Part shown: in pieces, positions 6,002-13,321 of the stretch | How the letters are laid out: every line of letters starts with the position of its first letter | Numbering within the stretch: the first letter of the stretch is position 1 | NCBI GenBank assembly: GCA_018725275.1 | Contig: QLUC01000004.1 | Location: 1-32,549, forward strand | Length of the DNA: 32,549 nucleotides | DNA from: Bacillota bacterium | Lineage (GTDB): Bacteria; Bacillota; UBA994 | Reading direction: 5' to 3' | Made by a program: the position numbers and the translations under genes | Notes under the pieces: generated by a model | Told to the model about the DNA's origin: nothing | The model's database searches: none | The model's input: the letters and a program-made list of their open reading frames with translations, nothing else

Positions 6002-8386
6002 TTACTCCTGTACGGGTGGCTTGTAAAGGGGTGCGGTAAGGCCTAGGACCTTGGTGAGAAAAACCTGTACAATCTCCGGATCGAACTGCGTACCGGCATA
6101 CTTGTTCATTTCTATGGCCGCCTCCTGCATACTCATGGCTGGGCGATAGGGTCTATCGCTGGTCATGGCATCAAATGCATCAGCCACGGCGATTACCCTC
6201 GCCATAAATGGTACTCCCTCGCCCTGCAACCCCTTGGGGTAACCGTTGCCATCCCACCGCTCATGGTGGGCGATGATGGCGTCGGCTAGGTTCGCAAACT
6301 CGCTGGCGGTGGACAAAATTCTGTAACCCGTTTCGGGATGCTTTTTGATTTCTCGCCACTCGTCCCCTGTCAGCTGACTCACTTTGTCTAGTACGTGCTT
6401 ATCGGTCGCAATCTTGCCGATATCATGGAGCTCGCCCGCACTGGCCAAGGTCTTGACTTGATCATAGCTTAAACCATAGGCGCTGCCAATCTGTTCGCAA
6501 TACTGGCTCACTCGCTGGGCATGCTCCTCCTCGCTCGGACTCTTCACGAGCAAGGCATTCAGAATGGACTTAATTACCAAACTTCTCTTGCTTTGATGCT
6601 CGACAATCTTCTTCTGGTACATATAGGTCTCCGCATCACTAATAACTTGTGAAAACGAACTATCGGCATTGGTCTTGGCGTCCCAACCGATGGATACCGA
6701 AAGATCTAAGTTCCAGACTTTCTGTTGCTCAATACTCTGCTTCAACCTTCGCGCGAGCTTCTCGGCCTCGCTAACGTCAGTCTTAGGCAGGAGTATGACA
6801 AACTCATCCCCGCCGTACCTCGCAACGATTTCGTCACTGCGGCATTCCTCCCGCAACGAGCTGGCCACTTTCTTTATCACTTCATCCCCTACGGCATGGC
6901 CGAAGGCGTCATTAAATAACTTGAGACCGTTCACATCGATGAGCATGATGGTGATGGGGTAGTTTCTCTCACTGTCTAAACGCCTCAACTCCTCCTCGAA
7001 GAAGCGCCGATTGTAAAGCCCGGTGAGATGGTCATGGTAGCTGAGGTACTCGATTTCTTTTTTCTTGGCATGCTTTTCCGTGCTGTCGCGGAAGACTACC
7101 ACCGAACCGACCATTTGCCCACTGGCATTATGAATTGGAGCCGCCGTATCCTCGATTGGCGTTTCACGGCCGTCTTGAGCGATGAGCAGGGTATGGTTGG
7201 CGAGCTCCACGATGGTTTTAGTGGCAAAAACCTCCTCCACCGGGCACTTAGTCGTCTCTCTGGTGTATTCATTGATGATTCTAAATACCGTTTTAAAATC
7301 CAGCCCAACTGCCTCTTCTTGACTCCAGCCGGTAATGCTCTGCGCAATTGGGTTCATAAGTTCGATTTTGCTATCCCGGTCCGTGGTTATGACCCCATCG
7401 CCCACCGAGATGAGCGTGGCATGGAGCTTTTCGTAGTACTCCCTGATCTTTTCTTCGTTAGCCTTAAGCCTATCCACATCGGTTATAATCCCCTCGATGG
7501 CCTCTACCCGGCCACGGGCCCCGTATACAATCTGCCCACGCTCCGCGACCCATTTCTTAGTGCCATCCTTAGTAATGATAAGATATTCCTCGTCAAAGAC
7601 CGTGCCCTGCTCGATAACCATGGTCCATCTTTCGCGCAGATAGGCCCTAAAGGGATGATCAATGAGACTCTCAAAACTCACCACCGCATTGTTGAGCAAT
7701 GCCTGCGGCTCGTAGCCGGTGATTTGGCCACACCCGTCGCTGACATACTGCATAGTCCAGTGCTCGTCGAAGTTGCATCGATAAACCATGCCCGGGATGT
7801 TGGCCACCAGAGTCGCATGCTTGCGCTCGCTCTCACCCAACAAGGCCTGCTCCTTTCGCGACTTCACCACGAGTCGGTATAGTCTAGCGCTGAGCAGGGC
7901 GAATATCGCCACAAAGAACCAGAGCAAGCCTTGATAGTAAGACCGCAGCCTCGCCTGCTCTTCTGCTAACAAGATGGCCGGGGTAATGTCATTGATGATG
8001 GAGTAGAGCATGGGCCTCCCTTCCGCCAGGAAGGGATACGAAAAAACCTCGACCGTTCTATATTCCCCATTCGCTAGGCGGTGCTGAAAAATGAAGTGGT
8101 TTCTTTTTTGCGCAGCGGCCAGCGCCCTTTCGGCCGCTACCTCTTCGGGGGTCATGGTGTTAATTTGCTGGATAGTCATCGACTCGAGCACTACTTGAGG
8201 AAACCCGTAAAAATTTTGCGCCGCGACGTTTGAAAATTCTATATCCCCAGTGGCAACATCAATAACGAGCATGATTGAACCATGCTCGTTAAAAAGCCTA
8301 AAATAGTCCAGAGGCAAGGAAGCCAGAGCAGTGGCTGGCAACAAGGAAATAATCAGGATGGCGGCTAAGAGGCTGAATTTCTTCAA
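6002..8386 (-). CDS. Membrane PAS-GGDEF-HD-GYP cyclic-di-GMP signalling protein
   Basis: Predicted to make and/or degrade cyclic-di-GMP in response to a signal. The 794-aa layout is: signal-like helix 5-23; extracytoplasmic PAS-like domain 25-140; TM helix 152-172; cytoplasmic PAS 190-305; second PAS 315-440; GGDEF domain 445-600 with intact GGDEF at 525-529; HD-GYP domain 610-785 with HDIGK (H654, D655), HHERWDGNGYP (GYP 715-717) and VIAVADAFDAMTSDRPYR. Both catalytic motifs look intact, so it may be bifunctional. The inhibitory I-site position reads RSDE rather than RxxD. The start is TTG at 8386 with GGAGAG eight bases before. It is transcribed toward the BlaI cassette; no functional link is proven. 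Confidence 0.92.
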   Translation of the reverse strand: MKKFSLLAAILIISLLPATALASLPLDYFRLFNEHGSIMLVIDVATGDIEFSNVAAQNFYGFPQVVLESMTIQQINTMTPEEVAAERALAAAQKRNHFIFQHRLANGEYRTVEVFSYPFLAEGRPMLYSIINDITPAILLAEEQARLRSYYQGLLWFFVAIFALLSARLYRLVVKSRKEQALLGESERKHATLVANIPGMVYRCNFDEHWTMQYVSDGCGQITGYEPQALLNNAVVSFESLIDHPFRAYLRERWTMVIEQGTVFDEEYLIITKDGTKKWVAERGQIVYGARGRVEAIEGIITDVDRLKANEEKIREYYEKLHATLISVGDGVITTDRDSKIELMNPIAQSITGWSQEEAVGLDFKTVFRIINEYTRETTKCPVEEVFATKTIVELANHTLLIAQDGRETPIEDTAAPIHNASGQMVGSVVVFRDSTEKHAKKKEIEYLSYHDHLTGLYNRRFFEEELRRLDSERNYPITIMLIDVNGLKLFNDAFGHAVGDEVIKKVASSLREECRSDEIVARYGGDEFVILLPKTDVSEAEKLARRLKQSIEQQKVWNLDLSVSIGWDAKTNADSSFSQVISDAETYMYQKKIVEHQSKRSLVIKSILNALLVKSPSEEEHAQRVSQYCEQIGSAYGLSYDQVKTLASAGELHDIGKIATDKHVLDKVSQLTGDEWREIKKHPETGYRILSTASEFANLADAIIAHHERWDGNGYPKGLQGEGVPFMARVIAVADAFDAMTSDRPYRPAMSMQEAAIEMNKYAGTQFDPEIVQVFLTKVLGLTAPLYKPPVQE

Positions 8387-8527
8387 GATGCACTCTCTCC
8401 AATATAGTTATAGTAGACATATGACTCTAGCAGGCTATATCTCTGCCAAGTTGTCACCCAAATTAGTATTACTATATCACAACAAAGGCATTGCACCAAC
8501 AATTTCTACACCGCGGAGCAACGGCTG
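8387..8527. other. Intergenic region between rnr and the cyclic-di-GMP gene
   Basis: About 140 AT-richer bases. It carries the promoter candidates noted above. A GCGGAG / CTCCGC stem with a 12-base loop straddles the rnr stop on the minus strand but lacks a T run. No riboswitch signature is seen. Confidence 0.5.
8433..8449 (-). promoter_or_regulatory. Possible sigma-54 promoter for the PAS-GGDEF-HD-GYP gene
   Basis: Minus strand TTGGCAGAGATATAGCC: the -24 GG and -12 GC are separated by ten bases as sigma-54 requires, and TGGCA matches the -24 consensus; the -12 side reads TAGC instead of TTGC. RpoN is encoded in this window. No upstream activator site was found. A sigma-A alternative (TTGGTG, 17 bases, TATAGT) lies further upstream. 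Confidence 0.3.
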
Positions 8528-10657
8528 TTACTCCGCTTCTACCAAGGAAAAATCTATGGTTGATTCTTCCACGTTGACCTTCTCCACCTTGACCAGCACC
8601 ATGTCGCCCAAGCGATAGCGCTTCTTGGTGCGTCGCCCGATGAGGGCATAGTTTTCGGCATCGAGGAGGTAGTAATCGTCGTGGAGAGCGGAGACATGCA
8701 CCAGACCCTCAACCGTGTTCGGTAGCTCCACAAAGAAACCAAAAGAAACGGTGCCGGAAATCATGCCTTGAAAGGTCTCGCCCACTTTATCGGCCATGAA
8801 CTCGGCTTTCTTTAGGCCATCCACAGCGCGCTCAGCCTCAGTGGCGAGGTTTTCTCTGGCGGAGGAGTGCCGTGCGGCCCTATCGACCACCTCTGTGAGC
8901 ACCGGATGACGCTGCTTCGCGAGCTGGCCGACTCTTAAAACCTCTTTGATAATACGATGGATTAGTAAGTCCGGGTAGCGCCTGATGGGCGAGGTGAAGT
9001 GGCAGTAGTACTTGGCTGCCAGACCAAAGTGCCCCGAGCACTGCGGGCTGTAACGGGCGCGCATCATAGCGCGAAGCAGCACACGGTTGATGAGCTTTTC
9101 TTCGGGTCGTCCCACGAGGTCTTGCATGACCTGGCGAAAAGACTGGGGATGTATCGGCCCCCGCGGGGTCTTGATGCGCAAGCCAAAATTATTGAGCAGC
9201 AAATTGAGGTCCTCTATTTTTTCTGACAGGGGCTCTTCGTGCACTCGGTAGACAAAGGGCACTTCCATCGCAAAAAAGCGCTCGGCGATAGTTTCGTTCG
9301 CGGCCAGCATGAACTCCTCAATGATGCTGTCGGCGACTGTCGGGTTCCGCTGGGCAATGTCGATGGCCTTACCTTGACTGTCTAGGGTGATTTTGGCTTC
9401 GGACAATTCAAAGTTGATGGCGCCGCGTCTGGCGCGCTTGGCGAGGAGTACCTGGCGCAGAGCTGCCATGTGCTCTACATGGGTGAGTTGCGCGGCGTAC
9501 CGCGTGCGAAGCTCCGGGTCGCCCTCGAGTAATGAATTGACCTCCGTGTAGGTAAACCTCTCGCACGTCCTAATGACGCTCTCAAAAAGGTCCTGACGGA
9601 CTACCTGTCCGCTAGGGTCAATTTCCATCTCTAGGCTGAGAGCAAGGCGATCTACCCGCGGGTGCAGGCTACAGATGCCATTAGAGAGCTCCGGGGGTAA
9701 CATCGGTATAACTTGATTGAGCAGGTAAATACTCGTGCCGCGCCAGAAAGCCTCGCGATCGAGAGCGGTGTTTTCGGGCACATAATGAGCCACGTCGGCG
9801 ATATGGACCCCCAGGCGGTAGTTGCCATTCTCGAGTAGCTCAACTTCTACGGCGTCGTCAAGGTCTTTGGCATCGGCGCCATCGATGGTCACTATGTTGT
9901 TCCCACGCAAATCGCGCCTACCCACGATGTCTTGCTCGCAGATCTCGAGGTTACGCCCGTGGAGTTCTGCTACGACCTCGCCGGGAAATTCGCGCGGCAA
10001 GTTAAGTTGCCTAGCCACGGCCGATATAGCAACCGAAGGTGCCGTGGCTACACCCAAAATTTCGATAACTTCGCCCTCAGGGCCATGCCGCCGCACCGGC
10101 CAGCGCATTATGCGGACCACAACCTTGTCGCCATCCTGCGCCTGCATAGTCTTGCCTTTGGGAATCAAAATATCGACTTGTAAGCGCTTCTCGTCCGGTT
10201 TGACAAAGCCCATTTCTCCATTAAACCCGCTGAAATTGCCGACAATATGGTCGTTCCCCCGGCTGAGGACACGGATGATCTCCCCCTCGGCCCGGCGATC
10301 GGCCGTAGGCTTCTGTAACAGTCGCGCCACCACCCGATCATTGTGCAGGGCATCGCCTAGGGCGTGGCTCGGGATGTAGACATCACCTTCTTTGCCGCCA
10401 TTTTGCGGTATCACAAAGCCATAGCCTTGTTTTTGCATCGCTAGTTGTCCGACCACTAGGTTCATCTGCTCCGGCAAACCGTAGCGGTTGTAGCGCGTCT
10501 TTATGATGAAGCCTTCCTGTTCTAAATGCGCAACTACTTCCTTCCATGGCGCATCCCCACCGTGCTCCTCGGCCAGCGCGGCCACTAACTCCCCCTCGGT
10601 CATGGGTTTATATATTCTTTGCTTCATGAACCCGAGTATTTTTTCTTGGTCTTGCAT
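8528..10657 (-). CDS. rnr: Ribonuclease R (3'-5' exoribonuclease)
   Basis: Processive hydrolytic exoribonuclease for structured RNA; it also degrades mRNAs handled by trans-translation, fitting the nearby smpB-ssrA. The 709-aa protein has an N-terminal winged-helix segment, two cold-shock/OB domains (about 70-220), the RNB catalytic domain with the acidic cluster TIDGADAKDLDDA and HIADVAHYV, the CSGHFGLAAKYYCHFTSPIRRYPDL signature, and a C-terminal S1 domain (GMISGTVSFGFFVELPNTVEGLVHV). The ATG at 10657 is chosen; an in-frame GTG at 10666 has an SD (AGGGAG) only three bases before it. The lysine-rich tail of longer homologues is absent. Confidence 0.95.
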   Translation of the reverse strand: MQDQEKILGFMKQRIYKPMTEGELVAALAEEHGGDAPWKEVVAHLEQEGFIIKTRYNRYGLPEQMNLVVGQLAMQKQGYGFVIPQNGGKEGDVYIPSHALGDALHNDRVVARLLQKPTADRRAEGEIIRVLSRGNDHIVGNFSGFNGEMGFVKPDEKRLQVDILIPKGKTMQAQDGDKVVVRIMRWPVRRHGPEGEVIEILGVATAPSVAISAVARQLNLPREFPGEVVAELHGRNLEICEQDIVGRRDLRGNNIVTIDGADAKDLDDAVEVELLENGNYRLGVHIADVAHYVPENTALDREAFWRGTSIYLLNQVIPMLPPELSNGICSLHPRVDRLALSLEMEIDPSGQVVRQDLFESVIRTCERFTYTEVNSLLEGDPELRTRYAAQLTHVEHMAALRQVLLAKRARRGAINFELSEAKITLDSQGKAIDIAQRNPTVADSIIEEFMLAANETIAERFFAMEVPFVYRVHEEPLSEKIEDLNLLLNNFGLRIKTPRGPIHPQSFRQVMQDLVGRPEEKLINRVLLRAMMRARYSPQCSGHFGLAAKYYCHFTSPIRRYPDLLIHRIIKEVLRVGQLAKQRHPVLTEVVDRAARHSSARENLATEAERAVDGLKKAEFMADKVGETFQGMISGTVSFGFFVELPNTVEGLVHVSALHDDYYLLDAENYALIGRRTKKRYRLGDMVLVKVEKVNVEESTIDFSLVEAE

Positions 10658-10716
10658 CTTAATCACTGCTCCCTTCGCCCTCGTTCTTATTATGTGCTGA
10701 GATCCCCATAGTCATT

Positions 10717-12024
10717 TTAGGCGATATAACTAGCCAAAGCTCGGGCGAGGACCGCAGCTAAGACCTTTTTGTTGTGCTCTTTTAGGTCGTCGGCAAATTT
10801 GTCCAGCCCGACAACGAAAATGAAGAAGTAAAGAGGAATTTCGCGGCTCGCCTTTAACTCCAACAATGTCTCCTGCCAAGCAAAAAGAGCTTCCTCGCGT
10901 TCTTCGCTTTTTGCGAGACAAATCTTGAGCAAGTGGCGCAGGGGTTTGAAGGTAGCGGTAACTGGGGGCAGTGTCTTGCTCACGGTTCGGGTCGCCAAAC
11001 AACGAAGCCAGTAAAGCACTAGATGCAAGTCCTCGTTCTCGCTCTCACTCGACAAGGCCTCAAGAAAGGTGCGCAAATCCTCATCTTTCGCCCACCTGGC
11101 CAGACCACATTGCAAGATTACCACGGGGTCACGCACCGCGATCGGCATCGGCAGGGAAATTTCGGCTCCTGCTCTCCCCTCGGCTCGTGCCACCGCAAAG
11201 CGGGCGAACTCGCGGGTCAGCTCAGCCCTTTCCGCCAGCGCTGAGTTACTGACCTGTGCGGCGAGAAACTCTACTTCATGGGCCGCGGCCACGAGCTTTG
11301 CTAGGCTGCCTTGCTTGGTCGCTGTGCGCAACATGTTGTGGCCTAAAGTTTCCCATTTGATGTCCATGTCCTCTTGGCAGGCCCGGTACTTAACCGCAAG
11401 AAAAATGGCCCGGCGATGCATTTTCATGGCTTGGTCATAATCCTGCTCTAGGTGAGCGGCAATAGCTAGGTAACGATAACATTCTAAGCAAAGCAAAAGA
11501 TACTTCTGTGGTCGGGCCGCTACCCGCTTTTGCAGGGTGCGCTGAGCAAAACGCAAAAACTTTTGCGCAAGGTCCGCCTGACCTAGCAGACAAGCGCTCT
11601 TGCCGGCAAGTAACTTGGCCTGTGCTAAGGCCATTGGCTGGAGATCATCACCGTGTAAGGCGAGTAGGTGCGTGAGCACCGCCAAGCTGCCGCGGTAATC
11701 CCCGCCCAAAAAGTGCCGCTCCGCCAGCACCACTTGTTCAACAGCCCGGGTCGGCATATCAGGCAGTGGTCTGCCTGTGTATCCCCCGAGAGGTTCAGAT
11801 TCATCCACCGCGGGCCGAGGCGAGTAGAGTCTGCTGGGATGGGCGTGCAGAAGCAAGGATAGACCCTCGATGACCTGCTCCTTGGTGCTCTGCGGCTCGC
11901 TGTCGCCGAGAATGGTCGTGAGATACTGCTTGGACGTACCGAGGAGGCGTGCCGCCTCCGCCACGGTCATATTGTTCTCGGCGAGCAAGGCTCGCACATT
12001 CCCTACCCACGTTGCCTTAAACAA
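10717..12024 (-). CDS. XRE-type HTH regulator with TPR-like repeats
   Basis: Probable transcription regulator whose C-terminal helical repeats sense a peptide or protein. From the preferred start (435 aa) it has an N-terminal HTH (about 8-40, MTVAEAARLLGTSKQYLTTILG) and a long all-helical region with TPR-like pairs (VLAERHFLGGDYRGSLAVLTHLL, YRYLAIAAHLEQDYDQAMKMHRRAI). The layout recalls RRNPP-type peptide-responsive regulators, though assignment to that family is not certain. TTG at 12024 is chosen since a G-rich SD (GAGGGGGG) precedes it by seven bases; an ATG at 12051 lacks an SD. It is divergent from the surface-protein gene at 12126, with about 100 bases between, which suggests it controls that gene. 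Confidence 0.75.
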   Translation of the reverse strand: MFKATWVGNVRALLAENNMTVAEAARLLGTSKQYLTTILGDSEPQSTKEQVIEGLSLLLHAHPSRLYSPRPAVDESEPLGGYTGRPLPDMPTRAVEQVVLAERHFLGGDYRGSLAVLTHLLALHGDDLQPMALAQAKLLAGKSACLLGQADLAQKFLRFAQRTLQKRVAARPQKYLLLCLECYRYLAIAAHLEQDYDQAMKMHRRAIFLAVKYRACQEDMDIKWETLGHNMLRTATKQGSLAKLVAAAHEVEFLAAQVSNSALAERAELTREFARFAVARAEGRAGAEISLPMPIAVRDPVVILQCGLARWAKDEDLRTFLEALSSESENEDLHLVLYWLRCLATRTVSKTLPPVTATFKPLRHLLKICLAKSEEREEALFAWQETLLELKASREIPLYFFIFVVGLDKFADDLKEHNKKVLAAVLARALASYIA

Positions 12025-12125
12025 ATACCCGCCCCCCTCGCCGTAGAGCATCTCGCCGTGGCATGGAACATATAGCTGTTTCTCCCGTCTAACAAATTGA
12101 AACCAGAATGAAGGGAGAAAGATTC

Positions 12126-12611
12126 ATGAAACGCATTTTAATCCTCACCCTAATCCTCACCTTGCTCGCTCTACCGGCTTCAGGTATGCTGAAAATTCTT
12201 GATCCCGCTATCGCCGCGGAATTAGAGCTCATCGCCCGCACCCATGTTGCTACCGAGAGGAACATCCCCCTCGCCCAAGTCGTAGTTGCTGACCCTTGGT
12301 TGCTTGAACTGCGGGGCCTCGAAATGGAGGTCTATGTGATCCCCCTCGTCATCCGCGAAGAGAAAGTCACCGCCTATGTCCGCGTCAAGGATAAGGCCAT
12401 CCTCACTGAGAAGGAAGTTGATACGCTGAAGGGCGAAGAGGCCGCATTAATGACCAAGAGCGACCGAGCCTTTATTACCACCCTAGCCGCAGCCGAAGTC
12501 GCTGTCCCCACCGAAACGCCCACCAGCATGCTCCCCTATGCCTTAGCCGGCGGACTCGCCACCGTGGCCCTAGGAGCCGGTCTCATCATCGTCAAACGCA
12601 AAAAGCGCTAA
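12126..12611 (+). CDS. Secreted, C-terminally membrane-anchored protein, unknown function
   Basis: Not recognised. The 161-aa product has a signal peptide (about 1-21, ending LLALPASG), an outer domain of about 105 residues rich in charged and branched residues, a Thr/Pro linker (VAVPTETPTSMLP), one C-terminal TM helix and a KRKKR tail. This mirrors the end of sortase substrates, but no LPxTG motif is present, so plain C-terminal anchoring is more likely. ATG at 12126 has AAGGGAG eight bases before; an in-frame ATG at 12108 overlaps that SD region. It is divergent from an XRE-TPR regulator and convergent with the HD gene across a 20-bp perfect stem. Confidence 0.75.
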   Translation: MKRILILTLILTLLALPASGMLKILDPAIAAELELIARTHVATERNIPLAQVVVADPWLLELRGLEMEVYVIPLVIREEKVTAYVRVKDKAILTEKEVDTLKGEEAALMTKSDRAFITTLAAAEVAVPTETPTSMLPYALAGGLATVALGAGLIIVKRKKR

Positions 12612-12629
12612 TTGACCGCTCACTCTCAG

Positions 12630-12676
12630 TATAACCGAAGGGCTGCCCCAAGCACAGGGGCAGCCCTTCGGTTATA
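12630..12676. terminator. Bidirectional terminator-like perfect hairpin
   Basis: A perfect 20-bp inverted repeat (arms 12630-12649 and 12657-12676, loop AAGCACA) lies between two convergent genes and includes the stop of the HD gene. Neither side has a long T run, so termination efficiency is uncertain, but the length and placement fit a two-way terminator or transcript-end stabiliser. Confidence 0.75.
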
Positions 12677-13223
12677 GCCCTAGCTCTTCCGCCCGCGGCT
12701 GCATGGCCATGAGGGCAAGAGAGACAAACTCGGCAAGAGAAAGGCCGATCTCGCGGCAAGCGGCAATGGTCTCACGGTTCGCTCCGCGCGCAAAGCTCTT
12801 CTCGTGGTAACGGTTTAAAACAAAGTCGGTATCGATGGCGGAGAGCTTCTTGGTAGGGTGAATGAGCGCTCCGGCGACTATGAGCCCGGTCACGGGGTCA
12901 CTACAGTACAGGGCCTTCTCTAACATGCTGTCGCGGGGCAGGCCATGACATTCATTATGGGCACGCACGGCGTTCACCACCGAGCTTGGCAAGCCATAGT
13001 CCGCCAACATCTCAGCCCCCATCAGGCTATGGACCGCGGGTTTATCCGCCGTTAGGTCATAATCGATGTCATGCAGTAGGCCAGTCAAACGCCAAAGGGC
13101 GACATCTTCGCCAAAGCGCGCCGCCAACTCACCCATGACCATTTCCACAGCCAGCATGTGCTTTTGCAAATTCTTGTTCTTGACATGTCTCTTTACCAAA
13201 TCAAGGGCCGCACTACGCTCCAC
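12672..13223 (-). CDS. HD-domain hydrolase (HDIG family)
   Basis: Putative metal-dependent phosphohydrolase; substrate unknown. The 183-aa protein holds one HD domain: the first His is probably in the LQKHMLAVE region, followed by TGLLHDIDYDL, VRAHNECHG, and YCSDPVTGLIVAGALIHPTKKL. Similar small HDIG proteins are usually annotated only as HD-domain proteins. GTG at 13223 is chosen since GGAGGAG lies about five bases ahead; an in-frame TTG at 13241 falls within or before that SD. It lies downstream of hppA on the same strand, but a stem-loop at 13249-13284 sits between them. Confidence 0.85.
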   Translation of the reverse strand: MERSAALDLVKRHVKNKNLQKHMLAVEMVMGELAARFGEDVALWRLTGLLHDIDYDLTADKPAVHSLMGAEMLADYGLPSSVVNAVRAHNECHGLPRDSMLEKALYCSDPVTGLIVAGALIHPTKKLSAIDTDFVLNRYHEKSFARGANRETIAACREIGLSLAEFVSLALMAMQPRAEELGL

Positions 13224-13248
13224 AAAAGCTCCTCCTCCCAAGTAAGAA

Positions 13249-13284
13249 GGGCGGCTGGCAGCAGTACAACGCTACCAACCGCCC
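13249..13284 (-). terminator. Stem-loop terminator after hppA
   Basis: On the minus strand two 14-base arms (GGGCGGTTGGTAGC and GCTGCCAGCCGCCC) pair fully as RNA, using two G-U pairs, followed by TTCTTACTT. On the plus strand these become two C-A mismatches, so the structure is built for the hppA transcript. Only about 25 bases separate it from the HD gene start. Confidence 0.65.
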
Positions 13285-13299
13285 ATGAGTGGTTAATAT

Positions 13300-13313
13300 G
13301 GGGAACCGTCCCC
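13300..13313. repeat. Short GGGGA-N4-TCCCC hairpin
   Basis: Five-base-pair palindromic stem GGGGA-ACCG-TCCCC just past the hppA stop, beside a 12-bp perfect palindrome TCGTCTAGACGA (13318-13329) that contains that stop. It resembles small dispersed GC-rich hairpins, but no second copy was seen in this window. Confidence 0.35.
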
Positions 13314-13321
13314 GTGGTCGT

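Noticed and set aside
7028..7882. 284-aa open frame on the plus strand
   Set aside because: It lies wholly opposite the PAS-GGDEF-HD-GYP gene, has no SD and no recognisable domain; it mirrors codon bias of the real gene.
8387..8527. Cyclic-di-GMP riboswitch upstream of the GGDEF/HD-GYP gene
   Set aside because: The conserved class I core (CACGCACAGGGCAAAC-like) is not present on the minus strand.
9822..10379. 185-aa plus-strand frame, Ser/Thr-rich
   Set aside because: Antisense shadow of rnr with low-complexity composition and no start signal.
12500..12611. LPxTG sortase signal in the surface protein
   Set aside because: The C-terminal layout fits but the motif reads MLPYALAGG, without the Thr-Gly of LPxTG, and no sortase gene is nearby.
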